DNA from: an uncultured Caryophanales bacterium
GTDB taxonomy: Bacteria > Bacillota_I > Bacilli_A > RF39 > UBA660
NCBI GenBank assembly: GCA_937897245.1
Contig: CALCBO010000250.1
Span: 1-10,483 of the forward strand
Reading direction: 5' to 3'
DNA: 10,483 nt
Notes under the pieces: model-generated
The model's database searches: none
The model's input: the letters and a program-made list of their open reading frames with translations, nothing else
Told to the model about the DNA's origin: nothing
In this document: one piece after another, positions 1 to 7,357 of the stretch
Numbering within the stretch: the first letter of the stretch is position 1
Layout: each line of letters begins with the position of its first letter
Made by a program: the position numbers and the translations under genes

Positions 1-2767
1 TTGCTGGTGTTGTTACTGTAACATTTACTGTAACAGTTTGACCAGATTCATCTCCAGTAATTATTACTGTTGTACTTCCTACACTTACTCCTGTCACTTT
101 TCCATTTGAATCAACACTTGCAACAGATGTATCATTAGATGTAAAAGTATAAGTCTCATCAATTGTTGCAGCATTCGTAATGTTAATTGTTTCTTCCTCA
201 CCTATTTCTAAACTCATATTTGAATTAGTAATATTCATTGACTGAACAGAAATTTTCCATATCGCAAATATCTCATCATCATTTGATGGTGTATAAGGCA
301 AAATAACTGGAATACCATTTTGAAGTGCTGTATACCAATCATCTAAGAAATGTCCTTGATAAATAGGAGTTGGAATTGATGTAATTGAATCACCTTGTGA
401 TACTTTTATATTATCAGGTACAACAGTTCCTCCATTAGCATTTAAATCAACTGTATAATGAGGTACTATATTCCACTTCGCAATTAAAGTCATATCTCCT
501 GTTGGAATATAACTTGAAGTTACTTTCACGCCATTTAAAAGAGAAGTATACCATCCATCAAATGTATGCCATTCATCATATATAGGGGTTGGAATTGTAC
601 CTATTTGATTACCATCTCTTACATTAATACTTACTGGTTCAACACTACCACCATTAGGATTAAGATCTATTGTATACATCACACCTAAATAATCAAGACT
701 TAATGTTTGATATGTATCTCCTGAAATAATTTCTGTACCATTTACTTTTTTTGATTCATTTTCAATTTCAGTTATTTTAGTCTCCCCTGTATCAACTGAA
801 ACGGAAGGAGTATTTCCCGTTGAAGTTGCCTTTCCTAGAGCACCAGTTTTTCCTTTAAGTACTCCATCATACATTTTTAAAGTACCATATGCTGCAACTC
901 CATAAGTTGAACCTTGAATAACAGGACTACTTTGAATATCTCCATCTTTTTTTCCTATAATAGCATTTCCACCTTCAATATATAAACCAAAATTATTAAC
1001 TGATGTAATTATACCAGACTCAATTGTAATAACTCCAACAGTTGATCCATCATTTAAATTATGAACAGCTGCTCTTTGAGAAGAACTAGTTGTACTTATA
1101 ACAGTATTACCTCTAATTGTTAAATTACCACCTTTATTATATATACCTTGTTTTGTACCAGTTGCACTAATTGTAACATTATCAATAATCATAGTTGCAT
1201 TCTTATTATTATTAATTGCTCCTTGATCTGCACTACAAACCATAGTTCCATTCTTTATAGTCATAGTACCATTATTTTTAATAATTGAATTAGCACTAGC
1301 ACTAGCAGTATGATTATTTAAATCTAAAATAATATTAGTACCAGATGGGATATTTGGATTACTAGCATCTGTTACAATAGAATCATTTACCAATTTAATA
1401 GTTGTTAAAGTATTATCCGTTGGTACCACTTCAACTGCAGCCATTAAAGTAGGATAACCTGTTGTATCATTTATAACTGCTACAGTCCCTGGACTAAACC
1501 ATCTCGCAAAAATTTCTGTATCAGAAGTAGGAACAAAAGTAGAATCAACCTCTTCTCCACCAGTTGATGATGTATACCATCCTCCAAATACATTAGTACC
1601 ATTAGTTGGGGTTGGAATAGTACCTATTGCTTCACCTATAACAACTTCAACATAAGTTGGATCAACACTTCCTTCTCCTGGATTTAAATCAACTCTATAT
1701 TTACTTGAAACTACTGGAGTAACAGTAACATCTACAGTTTTGGTAAGATTTGATCTAGAACCAGTTATTGTTATTGTTGTTGTACCAGCAGAAACTCCAC
1801 TAACTTTTCCAGTATTATCTACTGTCGCAACACTTGTATCATTTGAAGTATAAGTATATCCTTCCAACATATCAGAACAACTAACTACAATATCATCTTC
1901 TTCTCCTACTTCAATATTTATACTATCAGGAGAAATAGTAGCATTATTAATATTTGCTGTCCAATGTGCATAATAAGTTATACCTGCAGTAGGTACTGTC
2001 TCACTATTAACTAATACTCCTCCAGATATATCTGTATACCATCCATCAAATAAATAATTATCTCTTGTAGGTATAGGCAATTCTCCAACAGCTTCTCCTT
2101 TAGTAACATTCTTACCTTGAGAATCAACATTTCCCCCATTTGCATTAAATAATATTTGATAATAATCAGGATCCCTCTCTGTCGCATTTTCATCTGCTTG
2201 ATCATAAATAATTTCCGTACTAATATTTAATTGTTCCGAAGAATCAGGTAAATCTTCTTCTTCTACATCTTTATCAAATTCAATTCTTACTTTATATTTT
2301 TCTCTAGTAGGAGTATTTTCATCTACCCTTTTCTTTAATAAATGATTAGCTTCAATTGCTCCCCCATCAGCATAAGTAACACTGTATTTTGCATAAGCTG
2401 GTAATGATACAACTTCTCCACTACCATTAGTAATTACCGGACTTATACTATTAATAGATACCATTCCATCTACTGTACCCGCATTAACCGCATCAACTAA
2501 AAACTCATAATAATCACCTGGTGTAGTAAAATTAACACTATAAGTAATAGTTTTATTATCCTGTGATACTGTTGGCAAAGTATTAATAACACTTCCACTA
2601 CTAACCTCTAAACTACTACTATCCCAATGAATATCCCAAATATTATTAGCTAATATACTATTACCATTTATACTCATATTTGAAGTCAAAACAGCATATC
2701 CTAAACTAATTAATAATAATAAAATACATACTACATGATAAACTTTAATCTTCTTAAATATCTTCAT
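1..2767 (-). CDS. Large multidomain surface protein, SipW/TasA-type N-terminus with InlB-type and Big_2-like repeats (3' end outside window)
   Basis: The frame is open for 922 codons without a stop and runs off the left edge, so the C-terminus and any anchor are unseen. The ATG at 2767 follows an AGGATAGG ribosome-binding site. Residues 1-30 are a basic, hydrophobic export segment followed by GYAVLTSNMSINGNS, a pattern known from SipW-dependent, TasA/camelysin-type proteins. Residues 35-195 resemble that domain (PGDYYEFLVDAVNAG). InlB-type (Listeria-Bacteroides) repeats with a GWYT core lie at about 203-269, 357-423, 698-765 and 771-837. Big_2-like Ig domains with a YTSNDTSVATVD-type core are at 272-351 and 838-922. 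Between them, about 430-690, is an Asn/Gly/Thr-rich region with short recurring strands, possibly a right-handed beta-helix. The likely role is extracellular adhesion or cell-surface structure; the ligand is unknown. Sortase or SipW processing is an inference. Confidence 0.85.
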   Translation of the reverse strand, partial: MKIFKKIKVYHVVCILLLLISLGYAVLTSNMSINGNSILANNIWDIHWDSSSLEVSSGSVINTLPTVSQDNKTITYSVNFTTPGDYYEFLVDAVNAGTVDGMVSINSISPVITNGSGEVVSLPAYAKYSVTYADGGAIEANHLLKKRVDENTPTREKYKVRIEFDKDVEEEDLPDSSEQLNISTEIIYDQADENATERDPDYYQILFNANGGNVDSQGKNVTKGEAVGELPIPTRDNYLFDGWYTDISGGVLVNSETVPTAGITYYAHWTANINNATISPDSINIEVGEEDDIVVSCSDMLEGYTYTSNDTSVATVDNTGKVSGVSAGTTTITITGSRSNLTKTVDVTVTPVVSSKYRVDLNPGEGSVDPTYVEVVIGEAIGTIPTPTNGTNVFGGWYTSSTGGEEVDSTFVPTSDTEIFARWFSPGTVAVINDTTGYPTLMAAVEVVPTDNTLTTIKLVNDSIVTDASNPNIPSGTNIILDLNNHTASASANSIIKNNGTMTIKNGTMVCSADQGAINNNKNATMIIDNVTISATGTKQGIYNKGGNLTIRGNTVISTTSSSQRAAVHNLNDGSTVGVITIESGIITSVNNFGLYIEGGNAIIGKKDGDIQSSPVIQGSTYGVAAYGTLKMYDGVLKGKTGALGKATSTGNTPSVSVDTGETKITEIENESKKVNGTEIISGDTYQTLSLDYLGVMYTIDLNPNGGSVEPVSINVRDGNQIGTIPTPIYDEWHTFDGWYTSLLNGVKVTSSYIPTGDMTLIAKWNIVPHYTVDLNANGGTVVPDNIKVSQGDSITSIPTPIYQGHFLDDWYTALQNGIPVILPYTPSNDDEIFAIWKISVQSMNITNSNMSLEIGEEETINITNAATIDETYTFTSNDTSVASVDSNGKVTGVSVGSTTVIITGDESGQTVTVNVTVTTPA
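257..2161 (-). repeat. Four copies of an InlB/Flg_new-type repeat inside the surface protein gene
   Basis: Four units of about 65-70 codons lie at 1961-2161, 1499-1699, 473-676 and 257-457. Each begins with Y-x-[IV]-[DF]-L/F-N-[AP]-x-[GE]-G, has a central IPTP or PIPT and GWYT (DWYT in the last copy), and ends in a Trp after a hydrophobic pair (AHW, ARW, AKW, AIW). The last two copies are directly in tandem; the first two are separated by a Big_2-like domain. Copies are diverged in DNA sequence, so they are domain repeats and not recent duplications. Confidence 0.8.
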
Positions 2768-2804
2768 ATAATACCTATCCTTTTTACGATTATTCCATAT
2801 AAAA

Positions 2805-2833
2805 AGAATACCATATTTTTCAAAAACATGCAA
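2805..2833 (-). promoter_or_regulatory. Predicted sigma-A promoter of the surface protein gene
   Basis: On the minus strand a TTGCAT -35 box (2828-2833) is followed by a 17-nt spacer and a TATTCT -10 box (2805-2810), extended by TGG just upstream. It lies 38 nt from the start codon. The insertion sequence ends about 15 bp upstream of the -35 box, so the core promoter is intact. Confidence 0.6.
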
Positions 2834-2840
2834 TTCACAA

Positions 2841-2848
2841 AGCAAATT
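2841..2848. repeat. Left target-site duplication of the IS (AGCAAATT)
   Basis: AGCAAATT directly precedes the left IS end and recurs exactly at 4436-4443, directly after the right end. ISLre2 elements usually make 9-bp duplications; a ninth base here would be mismatched. Confidence 0.7.
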
Positions 2849-2850
2849 GA

Positions 2851-2870
2851 TAGTGTAAAATTATTTGGGG
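2851..2870 (+). repeat. Left terminal inverted repeat of the IS
   Basis: TAGTGTAAAATTATTTGGGG; matches the reverse complement of 4414-4433 at 16 of 20 positions, with the mismatches clustered in the middle. Confidence 0.75.
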
Positions 2871-2885
2871 GAAAGCAAAAAAAAA

Positions 2886-2941
2886 AGAAAGACCAATGTT
2901 ATAATAAATTTGAAACTAACATAACATATGGAGGTCTTTCT
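2886..2941 (+). promoter_or_regulatory. Inverted repeat that can mask the transposase ribosome-binding site
   Basis: AGAAAGACC (2886-2894) is perfectly complementary to GGTCTTTCT (2933-2941). The right arm begins inside the GGAGG Shine-Dalgarno site (2930-2934) and ends at the base before the ATG. RNA that enters from outside the IS would contain both arms and could close the initiation region, whereas RNA started at the internal -10 box lacks the left arm. This layout is known from other insertion sequences such as IS10 and IS50; its function here is inferred. Confidence 0.6.
2897..2905 (+). promoter_or_regulatory. Predicted extended -10 promoter of the transposase
   Basis: TGTTATAAT is a perfect extended -10 element; no good -35 box is seen 17 bp upstream, where the sequence is poly-A. 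A start of transcription near 2911 would leave a leader of about 30 nt that begins downstream of the left arm of the RBS hairpin. Confidence 0.45.
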
Positions 2942-4366
2942 ATGAATATATTATCACAATTTAATAAAATATTGGAGAATAATTTTAATTTATTCCTTAA
3001 AAATTATTTTAATAATTCTAATTTTTGGAATAAATCTTCTGATTTTAATAATTATATTAACTTCATGAATGATTTAGATTCTTTTAATTATTCCTTGATT
3101 ACTAACATTATTAAAGAGTATTTTGAATATATTGATGAAGTATTTTTTAATACATCTTACCGAAAACAATTCTGTGAATCAAAAGTTTTCTATAAAAGAA
3201 CTATTCTTATATTATTTGGTGAAATTACTTATAAACGGCGATATTACTATGATAAAAAGTATAATGATAGGTTTTATTTTACTGACTTTTTTCTAGGACT
3301 CCCTAAAAGAAAATATTTTGATCCATTTGTTTGTGCTGAAATTTGTAATGAATCTGCCTCCACATCCTATTCTAAAGCTGGTATCATTATTGCTTCTAAA
3401 ATAGGAAACAGAATCAATAATAATTTATTTATATCTAGAGCTTCTTCTAGAAATATTGTACTAAACTTTTCTATTCAAAATAATATGGAATATGATAAAC
3501 GAAGAGTTGATAGATTATTTGTTATGCTTGATGAAAAATTTGTAGGTTCTCAATTCAATGAAGGTTTAAATCACATGATTAAAGCCTCTGTTATTTTTGA
3601 AGATACTGAACTTGTTTATAAATACAAAAAGGAAGAAAATTCCATGAATAGATATAAATTAGTTAATTCTTATACTTGTGCTTCCATTGATAATGAATTA
3701 TTAAGTGATACAGTTGATTATATTTATAATAACTATGATACTGATTGCATAAAGGAAATTATTTTTATGGGAGATTGTGCTTCTTGGATTAAAAACTTTC
3801 CAAAATCTCATTGGTTTAAATTCAATAATAATTGTAAGATTACTTTTGCGATGGATGGTTTTCACTTTTCTCAAGCTCTTCAACAATTAACTACTAACGC
3901 TTATGAAGATGTGTATCAAGCTTTACATGAAATGGTACTTTTTAATAAGAAAAAAGATTTTATTACTATGTGTGATGATTTCAAAAAATTAGAACCAACT
4001 AGAATAGAAACTATAGATAATAAAATGAATTACATTTTAAACAATTGGAACGAAAGACAAATCTACCAAAATAATTCCTATATGAGATGTTCCATGGAAT
4101 CTCACATTTCTCATATCTTTGCAGATTTATTTACTTCACGCCCTAAGGCTTATTCTAAAAAAGGATTAAAGCAATTATTAAAATTAAGATTATTAAAAAC
4201 AAATAGAAAAAATATAAAACAATTATACTTAAACAGCTTAAAACCTAAAGAAGAAAAACAAACATATACTTCACGATTTATAAAAGATAAATATGATTAT
4301 GAATTATATGATTCATCACAAGTATTTAACTTTTTATATAAAGATAATTTAATAAAAATAACATAA
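2942..4366 (+). CDS. ISLre2-family (UPF0236) transposase
   Basis: This 474-residue protein catalyses movement of the insertion sequence. It has the usual length of ISLre2 transposases and family landmarks: a basic region after a Cys-Glu-rich N-terminal part (ITYKRRYYYD, about 95-104), MLDEKF with Asp197, GDCASWI with Asp278, DGFHFSQAL with Asp305 and His308, and SMESHISH with Glu386 near a SRP-x-x-YSKKG segment. Asp197, Asp278 and Glu386 are my best candidates for an acidic catalytic triad. The frame is also open upstream to 2735, but that stretch crosses the inverted repeat and host DNA; the ATG at 2942 has a strong GGAGG site 7 nt upstream and lies fully inside the element. No frameshift or stop is visible, so it may be active. 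Confidence 0.9.
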   Translation: MNILSQFNKILENNFNLFLKNYFNNSNFWNKSSDFNNYINFMNDLDSFNYSLITNIIKEYFEYIDEVFFNTSYRKQFCESKVFYKRTILILFGEITYKRRYYYDKKYNDRFYFTDFFLGLPKRKYFDPFVCAEICNESASTSYSKAGIIIASKIGNRINNNLFISRASSRNIVLNFSIQNNMEYDKRRVDRLFVMLDEKFVGSQFNEGLNHMIKASVIFEDTELVYKYKKEENSMNRYKLVNSYTCASIDNELLSDTVDYIYNNYDTDCIKEIIFMGDCASWIKNFPKSHWFKFNNNCKITFAMDGFHFSQALQQLTTNAYEDVYQALHEMVLFNKKKDFITMCDDFKKLEPTRIETIDNKMNYILNNWNERQIYQNNSYMRCSMESHISHIFADLFTSRPKAYSKKGLKQLLKLRLLKTNRKNIKQLYLNSLKPKEEKQTYTSRFIKDKYDYELYDSSQVFNFLYKDNLIKIT

Positions 4367-4413
4367 AAAAAGAAAATCAAATTTATTATAAATTTAACTT
4401 TCTAATCTTTCTT

Positions 4414-4433
4414 CCCCAAAACTCTTTACACTA
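4414..4433 (-). repeat. Right terminal inverted repeat of the IS
   Basis: Read on the minus strand it is TAGTGTAAAGAGTTTTGGGG, pairing with the left end. The nine outer bases TAGTGTAAA and the inner TTTGGGG are identical in both ends. Confidence 0.75.
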
Positions 4434-4435
4434 AT

Positions 4436-4443
4436 AGCAAATT
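4436..4443. repeat. Right target-site duplication of the IS (AGCAAATT)
   Basis: Exact copy of the 8 bp at 2841-2848. Its presence shows simple transposition into this site and little decay since. Confidence 0.7.
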
Positions 4444-4465
4444 TCACAAAACATTATGTAAATAA

Positions 4466-4494
4466 AAACAAAGAGTGAAAATTTCTCTTTGTTT
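4466..4494 (-). terminator. Intrinsic terminator after nagZ
   Basis: A perfect 10-bp stem (AAACAAAGAG with CTCTTTGTTT) has a 9-nt loop and, on the minus strand, is followed by a T-rich tail TTATTT. It begins 2 nt past the nagZ stop codon. The stem is AT-rich but typical of this genome. Confidence 0.75.
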
Positions 4495-4496
4495 TA

Positions 4497-5654
4497 CTAT
4501 TTCATTATATTACTTTCTACTTTCCAAGCTATAATTCTAAGTACTGCTTTATTAATAACATCTTCTGAAATCTGCTTATTCTTAACGGCTTCTAATAATT
4601 CATTATACATTGGTATAAAATCACTAGTTATTATCATATCACACCCAGCTTTAATAGCTAGACTAGCAGCATTACCACTCTCTACATATTTTTTTACTGC
4701 ATCCATAGCTAAATCATCTGTCATAACAATCCCTGTAAAACCTAAATTATCACGAAGTTCTCCTACTACTTTTTCTGATAAAGAAGATGGTAATGTATTA
4801 TCTATCGAATTCACAATATTATGTGAAACTAATATACTAGGAACTCCTGCTTCAATCCCTGCTTTAAAAGGTAAATAATCATTACCAGAAATTTCTTCAT
4901 AACTTCTATTATCTACTGCTACATCTGTATGAGTATCTATATTATTACCATATCCAGGAAAATGTTTTAAACAAGAATTAATCTTATTCTTATTAGCATA
5001 TCCTACCATCTTTCCTACAAACTCTGCAGTTTTTTCTGCATCATATCCAAAAGCTCTATTATAAATAAAATCACTTGGATTAACTGACACATCACTAACA
5101 GGAGCTAAATTAAGATTAAGCCCAATATTTTTTAGTAATGTTGCTTTCTCACTTTCAATCTGTTCTAATAAAGGATAACCACCCTCATCATAATAACTTC
5201 TTGGAGACTTAAATTTCTCACTTCTATAAGCTGGATATCTACTAACTCTAGTAACAAATCCCCCTTCTTCATCTACTCCCATAATTAATGGATATTTATA
5301 CTTACTTTGATCATTATCTATCTCTTTTTTCATCTCATCCATTGTATGATTATCAAAATCCTTCGCAAATAATATATATCCTCCAGGATTATAATTAATA
5401 TTATTATCAATATTATCTAATTCATATCTTACTAAAAATAATTGCCCAATCTTCTCTTCTAAACTCATTTCAGATACTATTTCTTGAGCCCTTTTATAAC
5501 TATTTTTAAATATACTATTTGAAATATCACTATCTTCTATTAAATTACTCATCTTTTTTTCTTTCTTATTTATAACCTCTTTTTCTTTCTTTACACAACC
5601 ACTTAATACAATCAAAACTACTAATACTAGAATTATACTTATTATTTTTTTCAT
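4497..5654 (-). CDS. nagZ: Lipoprotein beta-N-acetylhexosaminidase (glycoside hydrolase family 3, NagZ-like)
   Basis: NagZ enzymes remove terminal GlcNAc from muropeptides or other beta-GlcNAc glycans. The 385-residue protein has a lipoprotein signal peptide with lipobox LSGC (Cys20), so it should sit on the outer face of the membrane, as in Bacillus-type NagZ. A charged linker (21-50) precedes the GH3 barrel. Family motifs: MGVDEEGG (125-132), KHFPGYG (230-236) with Asp240-Thr-His242 forming the Asp-His acid/base pair, and MTDDLAM with the expected nucleophile Asp313. The second His of the usual KHFPGHG motif is Tyr235 here; the catalytic residues themselves are kept. No C-terminal domain is present, so it is a single-domain form. 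It starts 5 nt after the pseudouridine synthase, with a GAGGT site overlapping that stop, so the two are co-transcribed. Confidence 0.92.
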   Translation of the reverse strand: MKKIISIILVLVVLIVLSGCVKKEKEVINKKEKKMSNLIEDSDISNSIFKNSYKRAQEIVSEMSLEEKIGQLFLVRYELDNIDNNINYNPGGYILFAKDFDNHTMDEMKKEIDNDQSKYKYPLIMGVDEEGGFVTRVSRYPAYRSEKFKSPRSYYDEGGYPLLEQIESEKATLLKNIGLNLNLAPVSDVSVNPSDFIYNRAFGYDAEKTAEFVGKMVGYANKNKINSCLKHFPGYGNNIDTHTDVAVDNRSYEEISGNDYLPFKAGIEAGVPSILVSHNIVNSIDNTLPSSLSEKVVGELRDNLGFTGIVMTDDLAMDAVKKYVESGNAASLAIKAGCDMIITSDFIPMYNELLEAVKNKQISEDVINKAVLRIIAWKVESNIMK

Positions 5655-5659
5655 ACTTT

Positions 5660-6508
5660 CTACCTCATAATTTTCTTAAATTCATTTGGAATAGCTGTCT
5701 CAAATAATATTTCTTTTTTTATTTCTGGATAATACATCTTTAATCTATTTGCATGTAAATACAATCTATTCTCACTACTCTTTTTATCTCCATATTTCTT
5801 ATCCCCAACAAGTGGACATCCTAATGAAGCAAAAGCTACTCTAATCTGATTTTTTCTTCCTGTCTCTATTTCTATTTGTATCATACTTTTATTATTATTC
5901 TCCTTAATTACTTTATAATTAGTAATTGCACACTTACCATCTTTATCTCTAGAAACATATACTAAATTAGTTTTAGTTTCTCTTAAATATTGTATTATCC
6001 TATCTTCCTTCTTTTCAAGAATACCATCTACTACTCCCACATATTCTCTTAATCTAACATATTCATTCCAATTCTCTTGTAATCTATTCTTAGTCTTCTC
6101 ATCCTTAGCCAATACTACAATCCCACTAGTTTCTCTATCTAATCTATGTACTATAAATACTCTAGAATTTTTATTCTTATTAACTAAGTACTCTCTCACT
6201 ATATGATATAAAGTATTCTCTTTTTCTTTATTAGTCGCAATAGTAAGTAACCCACTAGGTTTATTAACCACAATAATATGTTCATCTTCAAATATAATAT
6301 CAAATGGTAATACATTTCTATTTTTCTTATTAGTATCAATAACTATATTCATACCTACTACTAAATGATAATTATATTTTGTAATCTTATTATTATTAAC
6401 ATATATAGAACCATGAGTTAAATATTGTTTAATCCTCTTTCTAGGTATATCTAAATTATTACATAAATATTCTAATAATTCTCCTTCTTCTTTTACTTTT
6501 AATTTCAT
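5660..6508 (-). CDS. RluA-family RNA pseudouridine synthase with S4 domain
   Basis: Converts uridine to pseudouridine in rRNA or tRNA; which site cannot be told from sequence. The 282-residue protein has an N-terminal S4-type RNA-binding part (about 1-58, with IPRKRIKQYLTHGSIYVNN) and a catalytic domain beginning at IIVVNKPSGL (78-87). HRLDRETSG (121-129) carries the catalytic Asp124, and TGRKNQIR (216-223) is the usual C-terminal motif. I chose the ATG at 6508: an AGGAG site lies 8 nt upstream. A GTG three codons earlier (6517) abuts that site and would leave no spacing. It is the first gene of a two-gene unit with nagZ and has its own promoter. The pairing of an RNA-modification enzyme with NagZ is probably a housekeeping arrangement without a functional link. 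Confidence 0.92.
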   Translation of the reverse strand: MKLKVKEEGELLEYLCNNLDIPRKRIKQYLTHGSIYVNNNKITKYNYHLVVGMNIVIDTNKKNRNVLPFDIIFEDEHIIVVNKPSGLLTIATNKEKENTLYHIVREYLVNKNKNSRVFIVHRLDRETSGIVVLAKDEKTKNRLQENWNEYVRLREYVGVVDGILEKKEDRIIQYLRETKTNLVYVSRDKDGKCAITNYKVIKENNNKSMIQIEIETGRKNQIRVAFASLGCPLVGDKKYGDKKSSENRLYLHANRLKMYYPEIKKEILFETAIPNEFKKIMR

Positions 6509-6528
6509 TATTCTCACTCCTACACCTA

Positions 6529-6556
6529 ATTATATAACAAATTTACTAATAAACAA
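6529..6556 (-). promoter_or_regulatory. Predicted promoter of the pseudouridine synthase-nagZ unit
   Basis: TTGTTT (6551-6556), a 16-nt spacer and a perfect TATAAT (6529-6534) on the minus strand. Transcription would begin only about 15 nt before the start codon. The -35 box touches the 3' arm of the preceding terminator and forms part of its T-rich tail. Confidence 0.65.
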
Positions 6557-6585
6557 AGAACTTAGAAAAAGTTATTCTAAGTTCT
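6557..6585 (-). terminator. Intrinsic terminator of the pgi-PAP2-HAD-sortase operon
   Basis: A perfect 11-bp stem (AGAACTTAGAA with TTCTAAGTTCT), a 7-nt loop and the tail TTGTTTATT on the minus strand, starting 7 nt after the sortase stop codon. Confidence 0.85.
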
Positions 6586-6592
6586 ATAATTA

Positions 6593-7345
6593 TTATTTCT
6601 TCTCTTGACAAATAATTAATAAATATGAGTTTTCTGGATCATAATGACATACCTGTAATACTAAAAATTTATCTTTAGCTCCATATTTTATATCATCTTT
6701 TATATATAAAACATTACTTAATAATTTATCTAAATGTTTTAAATAATCTTCATCACTATTAAACTGTAAATTCATATGTTCAATACTCATAGTAACTTTA
6801 ACTGCCACTACTTCATATTTTATTTGTTTAGAATCTATACTTAAATAAACATCTTTACTATTTTGAAAAACATTACTATCTAAATATGACTCTAAATTAA
6901 TAAATGGCAAACTATCTATAAACTTTTCATTCTTAGTATTATGCCCATATATATTTATTCTTTTATCATTATCTAAATCTACATTACGATAATCAAAGAA
7001 AGGTACTCCTAAATTATCTTCTTGATTATAAATATTATAAGTTAAATAATAAGTATTATTATATGTCCTAGTAACTAAAGAATTAATATTTACTCCTGAT
7101 ATTTCTAATCTTCCCATAATATTAGGATTATTATAAAACTCTCTCTCACTAGGTAAATTATTTTGATATAATACTTCTTCTTTATTATCTTTTACTTTAT
7201 CTTTATCATCTTTTACTACTTTTTCTTCTTTAGTTACTATTTTCTTATTATCTATATTAGAAAATGCAATAATCACCACAATACTAACTAACAATAAAAT
7301 AATTAAAACTATTATAGATATTATCTTATGATATTTATTATTCAT
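6593..7345 (-). CDS. Sortase (class B-like) with no recognisable catalytic arginine
   Basis: Sortases cut a C-terminal sorting signal and attach the protein to the cell wall or to another protein. The 250-residue protein has one N-terminal membrane segment (about 9-29), a charged Lys/Asp/Glu linker (32-58) and the sortase barrel. NIYGHN holds the catalytic His135 and LQVC the catalytic Cys233. In known class B enzymes an Arg follows 8-10 residues later in a strand such as KRIVVVAK; the matching strand here reads SYLLIICQ, with Tyr241 at the Arg position and no other Arg nearby. The ATG at 7345 has an AGAGGT site that overlaps the stop of the HAD gene, 12 nt upstream, so it is co-transcribed. 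Its substrates are unknown; the surface protein about 4 kb away is a candidate, but its C-terminus is outside the window. Confidence 0.85.
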   Translation of the reverse strand: MNNKYHKIISIIVLIILLLVSIVVIIAFSNIDNKKIVTKEEKVVKDDKDKVKDNKEEVLYQNNLPSEREFYNNPNIMGRLEISGVNINSLVTRTYNNTYYLTYNIYNQEDNLGVPFFDYRNVDLDNDKRINIYGHNTKNEKFIDSLPFINLESYLDSNVFQNSKDVYLSIDSKQIKYEVVAVKVTMSIEHMNLQFNSDEDYLKHLDKLLSNVLYIKDDIKYGAKDKFLVLQVCHYDPENSYLLIICQEKK

Positions 7346-7357
7346 ACTTATTTACCT

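Larger units (their letters stand above)
2849..4435 (+). mobile_element. ISLre2-family insertion sequence, apparently complete
   Basis: One transposase gene is flanked by imperfect inverted ends: the left end TAGTGTAAA...TTTGGGG and the reverse complement of the right end TAGTGTAAA...TTTGGGG match at 16 of 20 positions. An 8-bp direct repeat AGCAAATT sits immediately outside both ends, as expected for a target-site duplication. The boundary is uncertain by about 2 bp because the outermost two bases do not pair. Length (about 1.59 kb), one ORF and the ends fit the ISLre2 family. The element sits between the nagZ terminator and the surface-protein promoter, opposite in direction to both neighbours. 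Confidence 0.85.

Noticed and set aside
2011..2205. Open reading frame of 64 codons on the minus strand in another frame of the surface gene
   Set aside because: The surface-protein frame is open across this stretch with clear domain motifs, so this is a shadow.
2735..2941. Upstream extension of the transposase frame
   Set aside because: It crosses host DNA, the target duplication and the inverted repeat; the ATG at 2942 has a strong ribosome-binding site.
3701..3886. Open reading frame of 61 codons on the minus strand inside the transposase
   Set aside because: Shadow of the transposase gene; it has no plausible Shine-Dalgarno site and no recognisable protein features.
4371..4403. A/T-only hairpin after the transposase (AAATTTAT with ATAAATTT, plus flanking AGAAA/TTTCT)
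   Set aside because: The stem has no G-C pairs in its core and no proper T-tract follows; it could be chance in such AT-rich DNA.
4489..4878. Open reading frame of 129 codons on the plus strand
   Set aside because: It lies antisense inside nagZ, whose motifs are unmistakable, has no ribosome-binding site and overlaps the terminator.
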